Counted from the stretch's first letter, positions 1 to 8,571 are shown. The stretch: DNA of 64,000 bases from an uncultured Mucilaginibacter sp. (GCF_937859865.1 NZ_CALMAT010000009.1:1-64000), one strand, 5' to 3'. The notes: generated from the letters alone by a model not told the origin. A program made the numbers and translations.

Positions 1-63
1 TTGCAGAATGCACCCGACCACGATGCGGATTATTTTAAAATTCCGAAAGTGATTGAGCGATAG
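1..63 (+). CDS. 3' end of an unidentified CDS entering from the left
   Basis: Frame 1 is open from the window edge and ends in TAG at 61-63, giving about 20 C-terminal residues (ending ...FKIPKVIER). The codons look like real coding sequence (soluble, mixed composition). There is too little sequence to name the family. An intergenic satellite starts immediately after the stop. Confidence 0.5.
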   Translation: MQNAPDHDADYFKIPKVIER

Positions 64-165
64 CTTTTAGCTGTCAGTAATCAGCTATCAGCTTCTGGCA
101 ATCGGTACTTAACTACCAATTTAAAAAACCTGCTATTCGCTGAAGGCTGATAGCTGATCACTTAT
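61..165. repeat. short AGCTGATAGCTG-type satellite
   Basis: Imperfect repetitions of the words AGCTGTCAG, AGCTATCAGC and GCTGATAGCTGA fill the gap between two convergent reading frames. The same vocabulary recurs, much longer, at 11398-11566 beside rnpB. It has no coding potential. AGCT-centred palindromic words allow it to fold on either strand. Confidence 0.6.
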
Positions 166-1142
166 TCATACGGCTGCATCTTCTCGCAAGTGCAAACACA
201 ATTCGGATCGGAGATATTTAATTTTTTTAAAAAAGCCTGGTAAAAACCGGCGCGGTCTGCCGGGCCAAACTGGTTTGCGCGGCCGCATTCTACTTCGCCG
301 TTGATAATGTTGGTAGTCATGCCGAAACCTGCTGTCCTGCCTTTTGCCGTATCGGCGGCGGTTGGTTTCCAGTTTCCGGCCATTACAGCATGTGCCGATG
401 GTTTTTGTTCCTGCGGCATCATCCAAAAATAAAGAGCTGTTTTAAAAGCCGTTACGGCATCGGTGGTAATTAAATCCGGGTTTTGCAGCAGTTTGTTTTT
501 ATCGCCAAAAATACAATCGCTTGCAAAACCATAATTGCCGTTGTAACTGATCTGCATCGGCCCGCGGCCATAATATTTTTTTTCGGGAACAGCCGGATAA
601 ACATCGTTCTTGTCCACGTAAGGCAAATTGGTGTTCACTTCGTGCAAAAACATCAGGCCGTCGTCGTATTGTCCGTTTCGGCCGTGCCGCGTTTCGTGAG
701 CAATTTGGGCTAAAAATGCGGCCAGTTCCCGCTTGCTGGTTTCCAAACTTTTATCGGCACAAAAAGTGCCAAAATCAACGGTAAACTGGGTGTATGCTTT
801 AGCTTTTGCCCAGGGTTGGTTCCAGTCCGCATCCTGCCGAACTACAGCAGATTTTCCGGTAGCTCGGTCTGTCCGAGTAATCCGAAATAGATACGTATCC
901 CGTTTTTCAACCTTGATTACAATGTTTGATAGCGCTTTAATTGCACCGGTAAAAGAAGCATACGTGTAAAACGGGTCGCGCTGCGGAAACATTTCTTCAA
1001 AAGTTTTTTGGCTGAGCATAGCAGCGAAAGGAACTTTTGCAGGTGCTTCAGTTTGTTTGGTTCGGGTTGATGACAGGTATTTGAAACCGGCAATCAACAT
1101 AAAGCTTAAAATTAAGGTGCTAAAAAAAGCATATTTTTTCAT
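162..1142 (-). CDS. GH19-family chitinase-like protein, exported
   Basis: Predicted chitinase/lysozyme-like glycoside hydrolase of family GH19, which cleaves beta-1,4-linked GlcNAc polymers by inversion. The GH19 hallmarks are visible: LAQIAHET with the probable general acid Glu at residue 150, a second Glu at about 168 (FLHEVN), then YYGRGPMQISYNGNYG and the C-terminal FGMTTNIINGEVECG block. The ORF track starts 14 codons earlier, but I chose the ATG at 1142 because it opens a normal signal sequence (MKKYAFFSTLILSFMLIAG). The product is about 326 residues, probably secreted or membrane-anchored at its N-terminus. A copy of the dispersed 12-mer lies inside the gene at 950-961. It is transcribed away from the adenosyltransferase gene. 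Confidence 0.85.
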   Translation of the reverse strand: MKKYAFFSTLILSFMLIAGFKYLSSTRTKQTEAPAKVPFAAMLSQKTFEEMFPQRDPFYTYASFTGAIKALSNIVIKVEKRDTYLFRITRTDRATGKSAVVRQDADWNQPWAKAKAYTQFTVDFGTFCADKSLETSKRELAAFLAQIAHETRHGRNGQYDDGLMFLHEVNTNLPYVDKNDVYPAVPEKKYYGRGPMQISYNGNYGFASDCIFGDKNKLLQNPDLITTDAVTAFKTALYFWMMPQEQKPSAHAVMAGNWKPTAADTAKGRTAGFGMTTNIINGEVECGRANQFGPADRAGFYQAFLKKLNISDPNCVCTCEKMQPYE

Positions 1143-1235
1143 GGGTTGAGAAGTAAAACAAAGTCCGGGACCAGCAAAAAGCAAAACATAATTTTTAGAT
1201 GATAAACAAAGTAAGGTTTATTTAATTGTATCAGC

Positions 1236-1784
1236 ATGAAGATTTATACCAAAACCGGCGATTCTGGTTACACTTCTTTAATCGGCGGAACTCGCGTTCC
1301 AAAACATCATTTGCGTATCGAAAGTTATGGTACAATGGACGAGCTGAACAGTTACATCGGTTTGATTTGGGGCCAGGAAATTGATGGGCAAGACCGTTTG
1401 CTGCTCAAAGAAATACAAGACCGGCTGTTTACCATTGGCGCTTCGCTGGCTGCCGACCCGGAAAAATCATCTATGAAAATCCCTGACATTCACTTAAAAG
1501 ATATTGAATTGCTGGAAACAGAAATGGACAGGATGGAAGGTGTTTTACCGCAACTGAAGCACTTTATTTTGCCGCGCGGCAACAATGCAATTGCCTTTTG
1601 CCATTTGGCACGTTGCGTTTGCCGTCGGGCAGAACGGATTGTAGTTTCCTTGTCTGAAGAAAGTTTTGTAGAAGAAAAGGTGAAAATTTACCTGAACAGA
1701 TTAAGCGATTACCTGTTTATGTTGGCACGAAAGATTGGGCACGATCAAAATATTGCAGAAAATAAATGGGTTCCGCGTATTTAA
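1236..1784 (+). CDS. Cob(I)alamin adenosyltransferase, PduO type
   Basis: Transfers the 5'-deoxyadenosyl group of ATP to cob(I)alamin, making coenzyme B12. The N-terminal signature MKIYTKTGDSGYTSLIGGTRVPK is the ATP-binding segment of the PduO/MMAB family. ESYGTMDELNSYIGL and the C-terminal RRAERIVVSL...YLNRLSDYLFMLAR are also typical. The 182-residue length matches the family. It stands alone between a divergent chitinase gene and a small DUF2795 gene, with no other cobalamin gene in the window. It probably serves B12-dependent enzymes encoded elsewhere. Confidence 0.93.
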   Translation: MKIYTKTGDSGYTSLIGGTRVPKHHLRIESYGTMDELNSYIGLIWGQEIDGQDRLLLKEIQDRLFTIGASLAADPEKSSMKIPDIHLKDIELLETEMDRMEGVLPQLKHFILPRGNNAIAFCHLARCVCRRAERIVVSLSEESFVEEKVKIYLNRLSDYLFMLARKIGHDQNIAENKWVPRI

Positions 1785-1821
1785 TCCGGCAAAACATTTC
1801 GATATTAAAACTAAAATATTA

Positions 1822-1829
1822 TACTTTTG
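1822..1829 (+). promoter_or_regulatory. Bacteroidota -7 element upstream of the DUF2795 gene
   Basis: TACTTTTG matches the Bacteroidota -7 consensus TAnnTTTG and lies 28 nt before the ATG at 1858. I do not see a clean TTTG -33 box at the right distance, so the call rests mainly on the -7 match and its position. Confidence 0.5.
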
Positions 1830-1857
1830 CAAACTTTTAAATAACACAAATTTATTT

Positions 1858-2079
1858 ATGTATTGGACACTCGAACTGGCATCGCACTTAGAAGATGCAC
1901 CATGGCCGGCAACTAAAGATGAACTGATTGATTATGCCATACGCTCCGGGGCACCGGTTGAGGTAATTGAAAATTTGCAGGCTTTGGAAGACGACGGCGA
2001 GCCGTATGAAAATATTGAAGAGATCTGGCCTGATTACCCTACAAAAGACGATTTCTTTTTTAACGAAGACGAATATTAG
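1858..2079 (+). CDS. DUF2795 small acidic protein
   Basis: A 73-residue protein starting MYWTLELASHLEDAPWPATKDELIDYAIRSG and ending in an acidic tail (PTKDDFFFNEDEY). It matches the DUF2795 family, which is strongly conserved in Bacteroidota and has no established function. The ORF track extends it 41 codons upstream into the end of the adenosyltransferase gene. I chose the ATG at 1858 because homology-like sequence begins there and a -7 promoter element precedes it. No signal peptide, so it should be cytoplasmic. Confidence 0.85.
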   Translation: MYWTLELASHLEDAPWPATKDELIDYAIRSGAPVEVIENLQALEDDGEPYENIEEIWPDYPTKDDFFFNEDEY

Positions 2080-2228
2080 CAACTTAGTTATTTTAAGTTT
2101 ATTGCCCTTATTAAAGCAGCATAACTTCTTTTTTTAAAATTATTGCTTTAAGTTGACTTTTTGGAACGGTTTTCGCTTATGAGAAACCAAAATAACCACT
2201 TAAACTTTAAAACTTAAACTTAGAAATT

Positions 2229-2390
2229 ATGGGAAATCTATTGTATCTTATCGCTGTAATCCTGATTATCTTATGGGTAGTCGGATTTTTATTTCATGGG
2301 CTCGGAACTTTTGGTGACGGAGGAATTATACACGTATTGCTTGTTATCGCCATCATCATGATCCTGTTAAAAGTGATCAGAAGAGCATAA
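2229..2390 (+). CDS. Lmo0937-like small membrane protein
   Basis: A 53-residue gene absent from the ORF track: MGNLLYLIAVILIILWVVGFLFHG, a short glycine-rich turn, then IHVLLVIAIIMILLKVIRRA. Two hydrophobic helices joined by a loop and a basic C-terminus match the Lmo0937 family of tiny inner-membrane proteins of unknown function, often stress-induced. It is followed 15 nt later by a strong hairpin terminator and sits convergent to ispD. Confidence 0.8.
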   Translation: MGNLLYLIAVILIILWVVGFLFHGLGTFGDGGIIHVLLVIAIIMILLKVIRRA

Positions 2391-2404
2391 GCAAATCTTG
2401 ATAA

Positions 2405-2436
2405 CGAAAAAAGCCGCTACATGCGGCTTTTTTCGT
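2405..2436. terminator. Bidirectional terminator between the Lmo0937-like gene and ispD
   Basis: GAAAAAAGCCGC, loop TACAT, GCGGCTTTTTTC: a perfect 12-bp stem with A- and T-tracts at its outer ends, so it can work in both directions. The ispD stop codon (2417-2419) lies inside the hairpin, so the terminator is built from the last codons of ispD. Confidence 0.85.
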
Positions 2437-3097
2437 TTAATAACATTGCTGCAATTCTTAGATCAGATGGAAACGTAATTTTAAAATTTTCCGGGTTTCC
2501 TTCTATTAAGTTGATTTTTTCTCCGGAGCGTTCTACTACGCTGGCATCATCGGTAAATTCTTCCAAATATTCTTGTTCGTAAGCTTTTTTTAACTGGTAT
2601 GATTGAAAAGTTTGCGGCGTTTGTACTAAAAAAACTTCGCTTCGGTTTAAGTTTTGCGTCTCGCCGTTTGCCTTTTGCCATCGAACAGAATCTTTACTGG
2701 GGACGGCAACAACGGCATTTTCAACTTTTAATGCCTGTTGATAAGCGTTTGAAATAATTTCTGTGCTGATTAAAGGCCGAACCGCATCATGAATGGCAAC
2801 AACGTCGTCTCCGCCTATTTTTTCTAATGCATTTTTTACACTGTGAAACCTGGTTTCTCCGCCTGCAACCAATTGGTGTTTGATTTTAAATTGATGCAAT
2901 TCGCACAAACTTTCCCAGTAAGAAAACTGCTGCCGGTTTAAAACAACCAAAATTTCGGGTTTTTCCAACGAAGCAAAAAAAGCCGAGATCGTGTGCATGA
3001 TCACCGGCTGTCCATTCAATAACAAAAATTGTTTTGGTATTTCGCTGTTCATCCTGGTACCAGAACCTCCTGCAACAATCACCGCAAAAAATTTCAT
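2417..3097 (-). CDS. ispD: 2-C-methyl-D-erythritol 4-phosphate cytidylyltransferase
   Basis: Third step of the MEP isoprenoid pathway: couples MEP to CTP, giving CDP-methylerythritol. The nucleotide-binding loop VAGGSGTRMNSEIPKQFLLLNG (about residues 8-29), the AIHDAVRPLIS segment and KDSVRW are diagnostic, and 226 residues is the usual length. It is downstream of queA on the same strand with a 40-nt gap that contains a copy of the dispersed motif, so co-transcription is possible. The gene runs directly into a bidirectional terminator. Confidence 0.95.
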   Translation of the reverse strand: MKFFAVIVAGGSGTRMNSEIPKQFLLLNGQPVIMHTISAFFASLEKPEILVVLNRQQFSYWESLCELHQFKIKHQLVAGGETRFHSVKNALEKIGGDDVVAIHDAVRPLISTEIISNAYQQALKVENAVVAVPSKDSVRWQKANGETQNLNRSEVFLVQTPQTFQSYQLKKAYEQEYLEEFTDDASVVERSGEKINLIEGNPENFKITFPSDLRIAAMLLNEKSRM

Positions 3098-3110
3098 CTG
3101 TACCTGAAAC

Positions 3111-3137
3111 CTAAAATTTATGTGCTAAAAGAAGCAT
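3111..3137 (+). repeat. Dispersed motif copy between queA and ispD
   Basis: AAAATTTATG followed by TAAAAGAAGCAT (core 3126-3137). The core touches the queA stop codon at 3138-3140. It is one of 48 exact core copies that I counted by eye in the window; see the findings for the full list. Confidence 0.9.
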
Positions 3138-4187
3138 TTAGATAATCAGCATGGCATCGCCATAACTGTAAAAACGGTATTTTTCTTTGATGGCCACTTC
3201 GTAAGCGTGCATCACGTTTTCGTACCCGCCAAAAGCGGCAATCATCATCAGCAGAGTTGATTCCGGCGTATGAAAATTGGTGATCATGCAGTTGGCAATA
3301 CTAAAATCATAAGGCGGAAAGATGAACTTGCTTGTCCAATCGTTGGCTGCTTTCAAAGTATGGCTTGCCGAAACTGCCGATTCAATGGTGCGCATCGAAG
3401 TTGTCCCAACCGCACAAATGCGTTTTTTGGCTGCAATGCCGCGGTTTACAATGTCGGCTTGTTTTTGCTCAATGATAAACTGCTCCGAATCCATTTTGTG
3501 CTTGGTCAAATCTTCCACCTCAACCGGGCGAAAAGTGCCTAAACCAACGTGCAAGGTAACTTCTGCAAATTCTACACCTTTCAATTCCAAACGTTTCATC
3601 AGTTCGCGGCTGAAATGCAGACCGGCAGTTGGTGCGGCCACTGCGCCTTCGTTTTTCGCAAAAATGGTTTGGTAACGCTCTTTGTCTTCGGCAGTGGCTT
3701 TGCGTTTAATATATTTCGGAAGCGGTGTTTCGCCCAAAATTTCTACGTTTTTTCTGAATTCTTCGTCTGTTCCGTCAAACAAAAAACGAATGGTGCGGCC
3801 GCGGGAAGTGGTGTTGTCCACAACTTCGGCAATCAGCAAATCGTCATCGCCGAAATACAGTTTGTTGCCCACACGGATTTTTCGTGCCGGGTCAACCAAA
3901 ACATCCCACAAACGAAGCTCTTTGTTCAATTCGCGCAGCAAAAAAACTTCGATGGTGGCACCGGTTTTTTCCTTGTTGCCATACAAACGGGCCGGAAAAA
4001 CTTTGGTGTTGTTCAAAATCATTACGTCTTTGTCATCAAAATAATCCAGCACGTCTTTAAATATTTTGTGCTCGATTTTGCCCGAATCACGGTGCAGTAC
4101 CATCAGCCTGGATTCGTCCCGCTTTTCGGAAGGCGAATGGGCAATCAATGATTCTGGCAGGTTGAACTTAAATTGAGATAATTTCAT
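3138..4187 (-). CDS. queA: S-adenosylmethionine:tRNA ribosyltransferase-isomerase
   Basis: Queuosine pathway enzyme that moves the ribosyl moiety of AdoMet onto preQ1 in tRNA, forming epoxyqueuosine. Full-length (349 residues), with family motifs: [20 protein letters not shown] near the N-terminus, [38 protein letters not shown] and [10 protein letters not shown], then [18 protein letters not shown]. It is followed on the same strand by ispD. No other queuosine gene is in the window. Confidence 0.95.
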   Translation of the reverse strand: MKLSQFKFNLPESLIAHSPSEKRDESRLMVLHRDSGKIEHKIFKDVLDYFDDKDVMILNNTKVFPARLYGNKEKTGATIEVFLLRELNKELRLWDVLVDPARKIRVGNKLYFGDDDLLIAEVVDNTTSRGRTIRFLFDGTDEEFRKNVEILGETPLPKYIKRKATAEDKERYQTIFAKNEGAVAAPTAGLHFSRELMKRLELKGVEFAEVTLHVGLGTFRPVEVEDLTKHKMDSEQFIIEQKQADIVNRGIAAKKRICAVGTTSMRTIESAVSASHTLKAANDWTSKFIFPPYDFSIANCMITNFHTPESTLLMMIAAFGGYENVMHAYEVAIKEKYRFYSYGDAMLII

Positions 4188-4318
4188 GGTTCGGCGTAAT
4201 AAATTTAAGGGCGCAAATGTACAAATTTATTACCTTAAACGAACAGCTTAAACGGTTGTTTTTGCAGGATGTTAAAACGTGGTTTAAAGCGCTGCCGGTA
4301 AGTTTGGCTTTTGTGCCG

Positions 4319-4330
4319 ATGCTTCTTTTA
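4319..4330 (-). repeat. Dispersed motif copy in the queA-gltA gap
   Basis: ATGCTTCTTTTA, the reverse complement of the core. The 373-bp gap 4188-4560 otherwise holds the gltA promoter region and a 70-codon frame (4217-4429) that I do not believe is coding. Confidence 0.85.
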
Positions 4331-4460
4331 CACCTGTTTTTTTGGTGTGCTTTTTGTTTTTTCAAACCAAAAAAGTTTTATTGGTTTTTTAAACCAGCCG
4401 TAAAAACAAATTTTTGCATAAAAATATAAGCCCGAATATCATTTAACTACCAAACAATTG

Positions 4461-4468
4461 TACTTTTA
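4461..4468 (+). promoter_or_regulatory. Possible -7 element for gltA
   Basis: TACTTTTA differs at one base from TAnnTTTG. It lies about 90 nt upstream of the gltA ATG and would give a leader containing the short palindromic stretch around 4510-4540 (AACAGGTTT...AAACCTGTT). Weak evidence. Confidence 0.3.
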
Positions 4469-4560
4469 TCGGCTTATAAAGCAAGCTGGTTAAATCTTGT
4501 ACTTAAACAGGTTTTCATCCGCGGAAACCTGTTTATACGTTTATTATAAATTTTATTTTC

Positions 4561-5847
4561 ATGTCAGAAACAGCACAAATAAAGCTTTCCGAAAATACCT
4601 ATGATTTCCCTGTCATCACAGGGACCGAAAATGAAAAGGCGGTTGATATTTCAAAACTTCGTGATTTAAGCGGTTATATTACCCTGGATACCGGTTATAA
4701 AAATACTGGCGCTACCAAAAGTGCCATTACTTTTTTAGATGGCGAAAAAGGTATTTTAAGATACCGCGGTTATTCGATTGAGCAATTGGCTGAAAAATCA
4801 AATTTTATAGAAGTGGCTTTTTTGCTGATTTATGGCGAATTGCCAACGGAAAAGCAGGTTGCCGATTTCCAAAATGAGATCAGCCACCACACGTTGGTGC
4901 ACGAAGACATGAAGAAGTTTTTCGACGGGTTTCCAAGCCATTCGCACCCGATGGGGCAGTTGGGCTCGCTGGTTTGTTCGCTTTCGGCTTTCTATCCCGA
5001 ATCTTTGAAACTCAACCAAACTGAAGCGGAGATTAACCAAACAATCATCAAAATGCTGGCCAAAATGAGCACGATCGTTTCCTGGATCTACAAAAAATCT
5101 TTCGGCCACCCGGTTATCTATCCCAAAAACAAATACGATTATGTAAGCAATTTTTTGCACATGACTTTTGGCCAGCGTACAGAAGATGTTGAAATTGACC
5201 CGGTTTTGGTGGATGTGATGAACAAACTGCTGATCTTGCACGCAGACCACGAGCAAAATTGTTCTACTTCAACGGTCCGCATTGTGGGTTCTTCGGATTG
5301 TAATTTATACGCTTCTATTTCTGCTGGGATTTCTGCGCTTTGGGGCCCGCTTCATGGTGGTGCAAACCAAGCCGTGATCGAAATGCTGGAGCAGATTAAA
5401 GAAGATGGCGGCGACACGCAAAAATGGATTGCCAAAGCAAAAGACAAGAACGACCCTTTTCGTTTGATGGGTTTCGGACACCGGGTTTATAAAAACTTTG
5501 ATCCTCGTGCCAAGATCATCAAAAAAGCCTGTGATGACGTGCTTGAAAAATTAGGCGTAAACGACCCGGTTTTAGAAATTGCCAAACAATTGGAAGAAGT
5601 GGCTTTGAAAGATGATTATTTTGTGCAGCGAAAATTGTATCCAAACGTAGATTTTTATTCGGGCATTATTTACCGCGCTTTAGGTTTCCCGACGGATATG
5701 TTTACCGTGCTGTTTGCGTTGGGCCGTTTGCCGGGCTGGATTGCGCAATGGAAAGAAATGAAAGAAAATAAAGAACCGATTGGCCGTCCGCGCCAGGTTT
5801 ATACCGGTTATACCGAACGGGATTATGTGGAAATGCAGGCACGTTAA
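4561..5847 (+). CDS. gltA: Citrate synthase
   Basis: Condenses acetyl-CoA with oxaloacetate to citrate, the entry step of the TCA cycle. At 428 residues it is the long hexameric bacterial type. Catalytic regions are visible: LHADHEQNCSTSTVRIVGSS, GPLHGGANQAVIEML, the His of MGFGHRVYKNFDPRA, and the Asp of NVDFYSGIIYRALGFP. It is monocistronic, with its own terminator at about 5879-5907. The AUG is preceded by an AT-rich leader with no strong Shine-Dalgarno, as usual in Bacteroidota. Confidence 0.96.
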   Translation: MSETAQIKLSENTYDFPVITGTENEKAVDISKLRDLSGYITLDTGYKNTGATKSAITFLDGEKGILRYRGYSIEQLAEKSNFIEVAFLLIYGELPTEKQVADFQNEISHHTLVHEDMKKFFDGFPSHSHPMGQLGSLVCSLSAFYPESLKLNQTEAEINQTIIKMLAKMSTIVSWIYKKSFGHPVIYPKNKYDYVSNFLHMTFGQRTEDVEIDPVLVDVMNKLLILHADHEQNCSTSTVRIVGSSDCNLYASISAGISALWGPLHGGANQAVIEMLEQIKEDGGDTQKWIAKAKDKNDPFRLMGFGHRVYKNFDPRAKIIKKACDDVLEKLGVNDPVLEIAKQLEEVALKDDYFVQRKLYPNVDFYSGIIYRALGFPTDMFTVLFALGRLPGWIAQWKEMKENKEPIGRPRQVYTGYTERDYVEMQAR

Positions 5848-5859
5848 GTTTTAACACTG

Positions 5860-5907
5860 ATTTTTATACGGTAAAAGAAGCTTCCGAAAAACGGGGGCTT
5901 TTTTTGT
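5860..5907 (+). terminator. gltA terminator built on a motif copy
   Basis: A variant motif (CTGATTTTTATACG then GTAAAAGAAGC, 5860-5881) runs into AGCTTCCG-AAAAA-CGGGGGCT followed by TTTTTTT. The stem pairs with a few G-U wobbles and ends in a U-run. The right end of the motif forms the left arm of the hairpin. Confidence 0.65.
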
Positions 5908-5926
5908 GCAGTTGTTTTTGCTGTCA

Positions 5927-6017
5927 TCCCGACCAGGAGGGATTTTCTTTGAAGCGGAAGGTTTAGATTTTCTGGCTTGTTGAAAGAAGGTTTCTCCTTT
6001 CGGTCTGAAATAACAAC
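5927..6017. repeat. TGTCATCCCGA-type intergenic palindromic repeat
   Basis: Begins TGTCATCCCGACCAGGAGG and closes with CTCCTTTCGGTCTGAAATAAC. The ends are imperfect inverted repeats of the type seen repeatedly between Bacteroidota genes. A related but better preserved copy lies at 14125-14222, and a fragment (CTTTTGTCTTCGGATCGAAATAAC) at about 6112-6134. Confidence 0.6.
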
Positions 6018-6170
6018 ACCACCAATTTTTGCATGATAAAAGAAGCATCAGCCTAAATCCCTTTGCTTAAAATTTATGTGGTAAAAGAAGTATTCAAGTT
6101 GAAAGAAGACTTTTGTCTTCGGATCGAAATAACAACACCACCAATTTTTGCATGATAAAAAAAGCATCGG
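6018..6170 (+). repeat. Cluster of three motif copies in tandem
   Basis: Cores at 6037-6048 (GCAT), 6082-6093 (GTAT) and 6156-6167 (one-base variant TAAAAAAAGCAT). The first and third share the longer context ACAACACCACCAATTTTTG before the core, so they look like a local duplication with one degenerated core. The cluster sits between the convergent ends of gltA and the DUF1080 gene. Confidence 0.85.
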
Positions 6171-6181
6171 CTTAAATCCTT

Positions 6182-7060
6182 TTACTCAAAATAAGAAACA
6201 TACTTTGCCGGGATAGCTTTGATATTCCTGATTTTGATGTCTTTATAAAACACTTCCGCTGCTTCACTTTGCAATTGGATTTTGCCATGCGTAAGTGGTT
6301 TGCGCTGATTGCCGTCGTGGTAACTTGAATTGCTAAGGGCCATCACTACATGTCCGTTTACAATATGCAAACTTTTGCCGCCAAAACTAATCAGCTCAAG
6401 TTCTGTCCATTCGCCGTGCGGGCTTTCGTAATTTCCGCTGGCCTGGATAAAGTTTTTACCGTTACCAGTGGTAATTATTTCGCCTTTCGGGTTAAATTTT
6501 AGCGAGTCTTTTTTTGGCGAATAGTCAATGCGCACGTCAGCCTGCGAGTTGGCAATGCACCAATAATCGCCCATCGAATTTCCATTTTCATGTGCCGAAA
6601 CCTGAAACTCCTGGCTCAACATCCACGAATGCCAGTAATCCACGCCGGCCGGGCCTTGCGAGTTATACAAAATGCCCGAATCCCAGGGTTCAGTTAAGCG
6701 CGGTACCCATTTTTTGGTGCCCCATTTTACCTTCAGCTTTAAATCATAGTTTTCAAAATCCTGTTTGGTAAAAACGCAACCGTAAATTTCGCCGCTGATG
6801 CGTAAAACTGGTTCGCCGTTTTGCATCACCACCGAAAAAACGTTGGCTTCATTTTTATTGTAACCAATTGGCGCAATCGGTTTTCCGCTGGCATCCACCG
6901 GAACCTGGCCTTTATAACCCAACTGGTGCCGGTAACTTTCATAGTTTTCCCACTTCGATAGGTTTTTATCCAGCAAATCCGTCCACAAATTTGGTGGCAT
7001 AAAAGAAGCATTCAGCAGCAGGAATAAGCCGCAAAACAGCAAAATTGCAATTCGTTTCAT
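6182..7060 (-). CDS. DUF1080 / 3-keto-disaccharide hydrolase-like protein, exported
   Basis: A 292-residue protein with an N-terminal signal (MKRIAILLFCGLFLLLNASF), so it is exported. The rest matches PF06439 (DUF1080, 3-keto-disaccharide hydrolase fold, a concanavalin-like beta sandwich): SKWENYES, DWGTKKW-like strands, GILYNSQGPAGVDYWHSWMLSQEFQV, EWTELELISFGGKSLHIVNGHVVM, and the closing HGKIQLQSEAAEVFYKDIKIRNI. Members act on keto-sugar glycosides, but the substrate here cannot be inferred. A motif core (7000-7011) lies in the signal-peptide region and encodes part of NASFM in antisense. Confidence 0.85.
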   Translation of the reverse strand: MKRIAILLFCGLFLLLNASFMPPNLWTDLLDKNLSKWENYESYRHQLGYKGQVPVDASGKPIAPIGYNKNEANVFSVVMQNGEPVLRISGEIYGCVFTKQDFENYDLKLKVKWGTKKWVPRLTEPWDSGILYNSQGPAGVDYWHSWMLSQEFQVSAHENGNSMGDYWCIANSQADVRIDYSPKKDSLKFNPKGEIITTGNGKNFIQASGNYESPHGEWTELELISFGGKSLHIVNGHVVMALSNSSYHDGNQRKPLTHGKIQLQSEAAEVFYKDIKIRNIKAIPAKYVSYFE

Positions 7061-7112
7061 ATTTATTTAAGTTGAAGTATTTGCAGTTGGTTTTCAGTAG
7101 TCGAGATAACCA

Positions 7113-7463
7113 CTACCTAACCTGATGCTGCAATGCAAAAGATAAAAAGCTGCCATCAATAGCCAAAGCAAAAGCCAAAATAAGGGCAGGCGTAAAGCCT
7201 TTAATTTCAAAACCGGCAAATATGGCATCGGCTATTTTAACCACAACGGCGGTAACCAATAACCGGATGATAAAAGAAAGCAGGCCAAGTGTAAGCAAAT
7301 TTAAAGGAAAGCGGATGACGGCACCGATGGTTGCATTTAATAAACCAATGACCAAAGCAACTAAAATGGCAGTCCCGAAATTGCGGATAATAATGGTTGG
7401 TAAAAAATGCGACAGTAAAAGGATGATGCCTGCGTTTACCAGTAATTCAATAATAAAGTGCAT
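7113..7463 (-). CDS. Phage-holin-family (PF04020-like) membrane protein
   Basis: A 116-residue, almost entirely hydrophobic protein with four predicted helices. The pattern NAGIILLLSHFLP, GTAILVALVIGLLNATIGAVIRFPLNLLTLGLLSFIIRLLVTAVVVKIADAI matches the family annotated as 'phage holin' or mycobacterial 4-TM protein. It has no phage neighbours, so the holin name should not be taken as evidence of lysis. It lies 52 nt downstream of the DUF1080 gene's start on the same strand, and the two are probably independent. Confidence 0.8.
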   Translation of the reverse strand: MHFIIELLVNAGIILLLSHFLPTIIIRNFGTAILVALVIGLLNATIGAVIRFPLNLLTLGLLSFIIRLLVTAVVVKIADAIFAGFEIKGFTPALILAFALAIDGSFLSFALQHQVR

Positions 7464-7500
7464 AGGTTTTTTTGTATTTTTTATTAATGGTTAAAACTAA

Positions 7501-7528
7501 AAATTTATACCGATAAAAACAGTATCAG
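7501..7528 (+). repeat. Variant motif copy (ACAG form)
   Basis: AAATTTATACCGA then TAAAAACAGTAT (core 7514-7525). It keeps the T-rich block and spacing of the main motif but has ACAG in place of GAAG. It is the first of eight exact ACAG-form copies. Confidence 0.75.
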
Positions 7529-7615
7529 GTTTTGGAAGTACCGGAGAATTGAACACTGCAATTCCTTTTTTCTAAGTAAGATCCTTTGTTTACACTTGCA
7601 TCAAAAGCAATAAGC

Positions 7616-8527
7616 ATGATTAAAATAGGCATCATTGGTTTGGGCGATATTGCAACGAAAGCGTACCTTCCCGTTTTAAGCAGCAAAGCCGGTTTCGAGT
7701 TTCATTTATGTTCGAGGAATGAAAGCCGGTTGCAGCAATTGGGCACCCAATACCGCATTTCAAACTTGCATACAAATTTAACTTCGCTGATGGCAAGCGG
7801 AATACAAGCTGCTTTTGTAAATGCCGCAACCGAAGCGCATTATGAGCTGGTGAAACAATTGCTGGAAGCCAACGTTGCCGTTTTTGTAGACAAGCCTTTG
7901 ACGATGGATTACCCTTTATCAAAGGAGTTGGTAGAACTGGCCGAAGCGCGAAATGTATTGCTGATGGTTGGTTTTAACCGCCGTTATGCGCCTGTGTATC
8001 AGCAGTTAAAATTGGAAGAGCCGATGCTTGTTTTAATGCAGAAAAACCGGAAATCGTTGCCGGATTTTGTCCGCCGGTTTGTGGTGGAAGATTTTATCCA
8101 CGTGGTAGATACACTGCGTTATCTTTTTCCATACGAGATTAAAAATCTGCTGGTAAACGGCATCAAAAAAGGAGAAATGTTGCACCAGTTGGTAGTCCAG
8201 TTTGTAGCTGAAAACGGCGCGGTTGCCATCGGCATCATGAACCGCGACACGGCAACAACTGAAGAAAAAGTGGAAGTGATGACGGCCAAACATAAACGTG
8301 TAGCTTATAATGTGGCCGATTTGGTAATCGAAGAAAACCGGAATAGTATTCGAACCGCAACCAATGATTGGGAATCTACTTTGCGCAAGCGCGGTTTTGA
8401 GCAAATGGCGGATGATTTTTTGCAAGCGGTTGTCCATCAAACTACAACCCAAATTTCTGCACGCGATGCTTTGTTTACCCATGAAATTTGTGAACGGATT
8501 GTGGAAGATTTGGAGGCAAACTTGTAA
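7616..8527 (+). CDS. Gfo/Idh/MocA-family oxidoreductase
   Basis: NAD(P)-dependent sugar-type oxidoreductase. An N-terminal Rossmann fold opens with MIKIGIIGLGDIATKAYLP, followed by SRNESRLQQLG, the AEAHYELVKQLLEANVAVFVDKPLTMDY segment with the conserved EKP-like DKP lysine, and VGFNRRYAPVYQ. The C-terminal half contains EDFIHVVDTLRYLFP. The track's start 10 codons upstream (MFTLASKAIS) lacks homology, so I use the ATG at 7616 (304 residues). Substrate unknown; some family members act in UDP-sugar or inositol metabolism. It is monocistronic. Confidence 0.88.
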   Translation: MIKIGIIGLGDIATKAYLPVLSSKAGFEFHLCSRNESRLQQLGTQYRISNLHTNLTSLMASGIQAAFVNAATEAHYELVKQLLEANVAVFVDKPLTMDYPLSKELVELAEARNVLLMVGFNRRYAPVYQQLKLEEPMLVLMQKNRKSLPDFVRRFVVEDFIHVVDTLRYLFPYEIKNLLVNGIKKGEMLHQLVVQFVAENGAVAIGIMNRDTATTEEKVEVMTAKHKRVAYNVADLVIEENRNSIRTATNDWESTLRKRGFEQMADDFLQAVVHQTTTQISARDALFTHEICERIVEDLEANL

Positions 8528-8571
8528 TTTGTTAAATCATAACCCCAATTGCAGTACTTTCTTTCTAAAAT

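Noticed and set aside
3270-4151. Overlapping plus-strand ORFs opposite queA (90, 117, 200 and 120 codons)
   Set aside because: Shadow frames of a clear queA reading frame; no homology-like features.
4217-4429. 70-codon plus-strand frame upstream of gltA ([15 protein letters not shown]...)
   Set aside because: Low-complexity Phe/Lys-rich translation, no family resemblance, no ribosome-binding context, and it contains a motif copy. More likely untranslated leader DNA.
7261-7283. GATAAAAGAAAGCAGG as a motif copy
   Set aside because: One inserted base and a changed end; I left it out of the count.
7113-7463. Holin-family gene as evidence of a prophage
   Set aside because: No phage structural, lysis or integrase genes nearby; this family is common as a chromosomal membrane protein.
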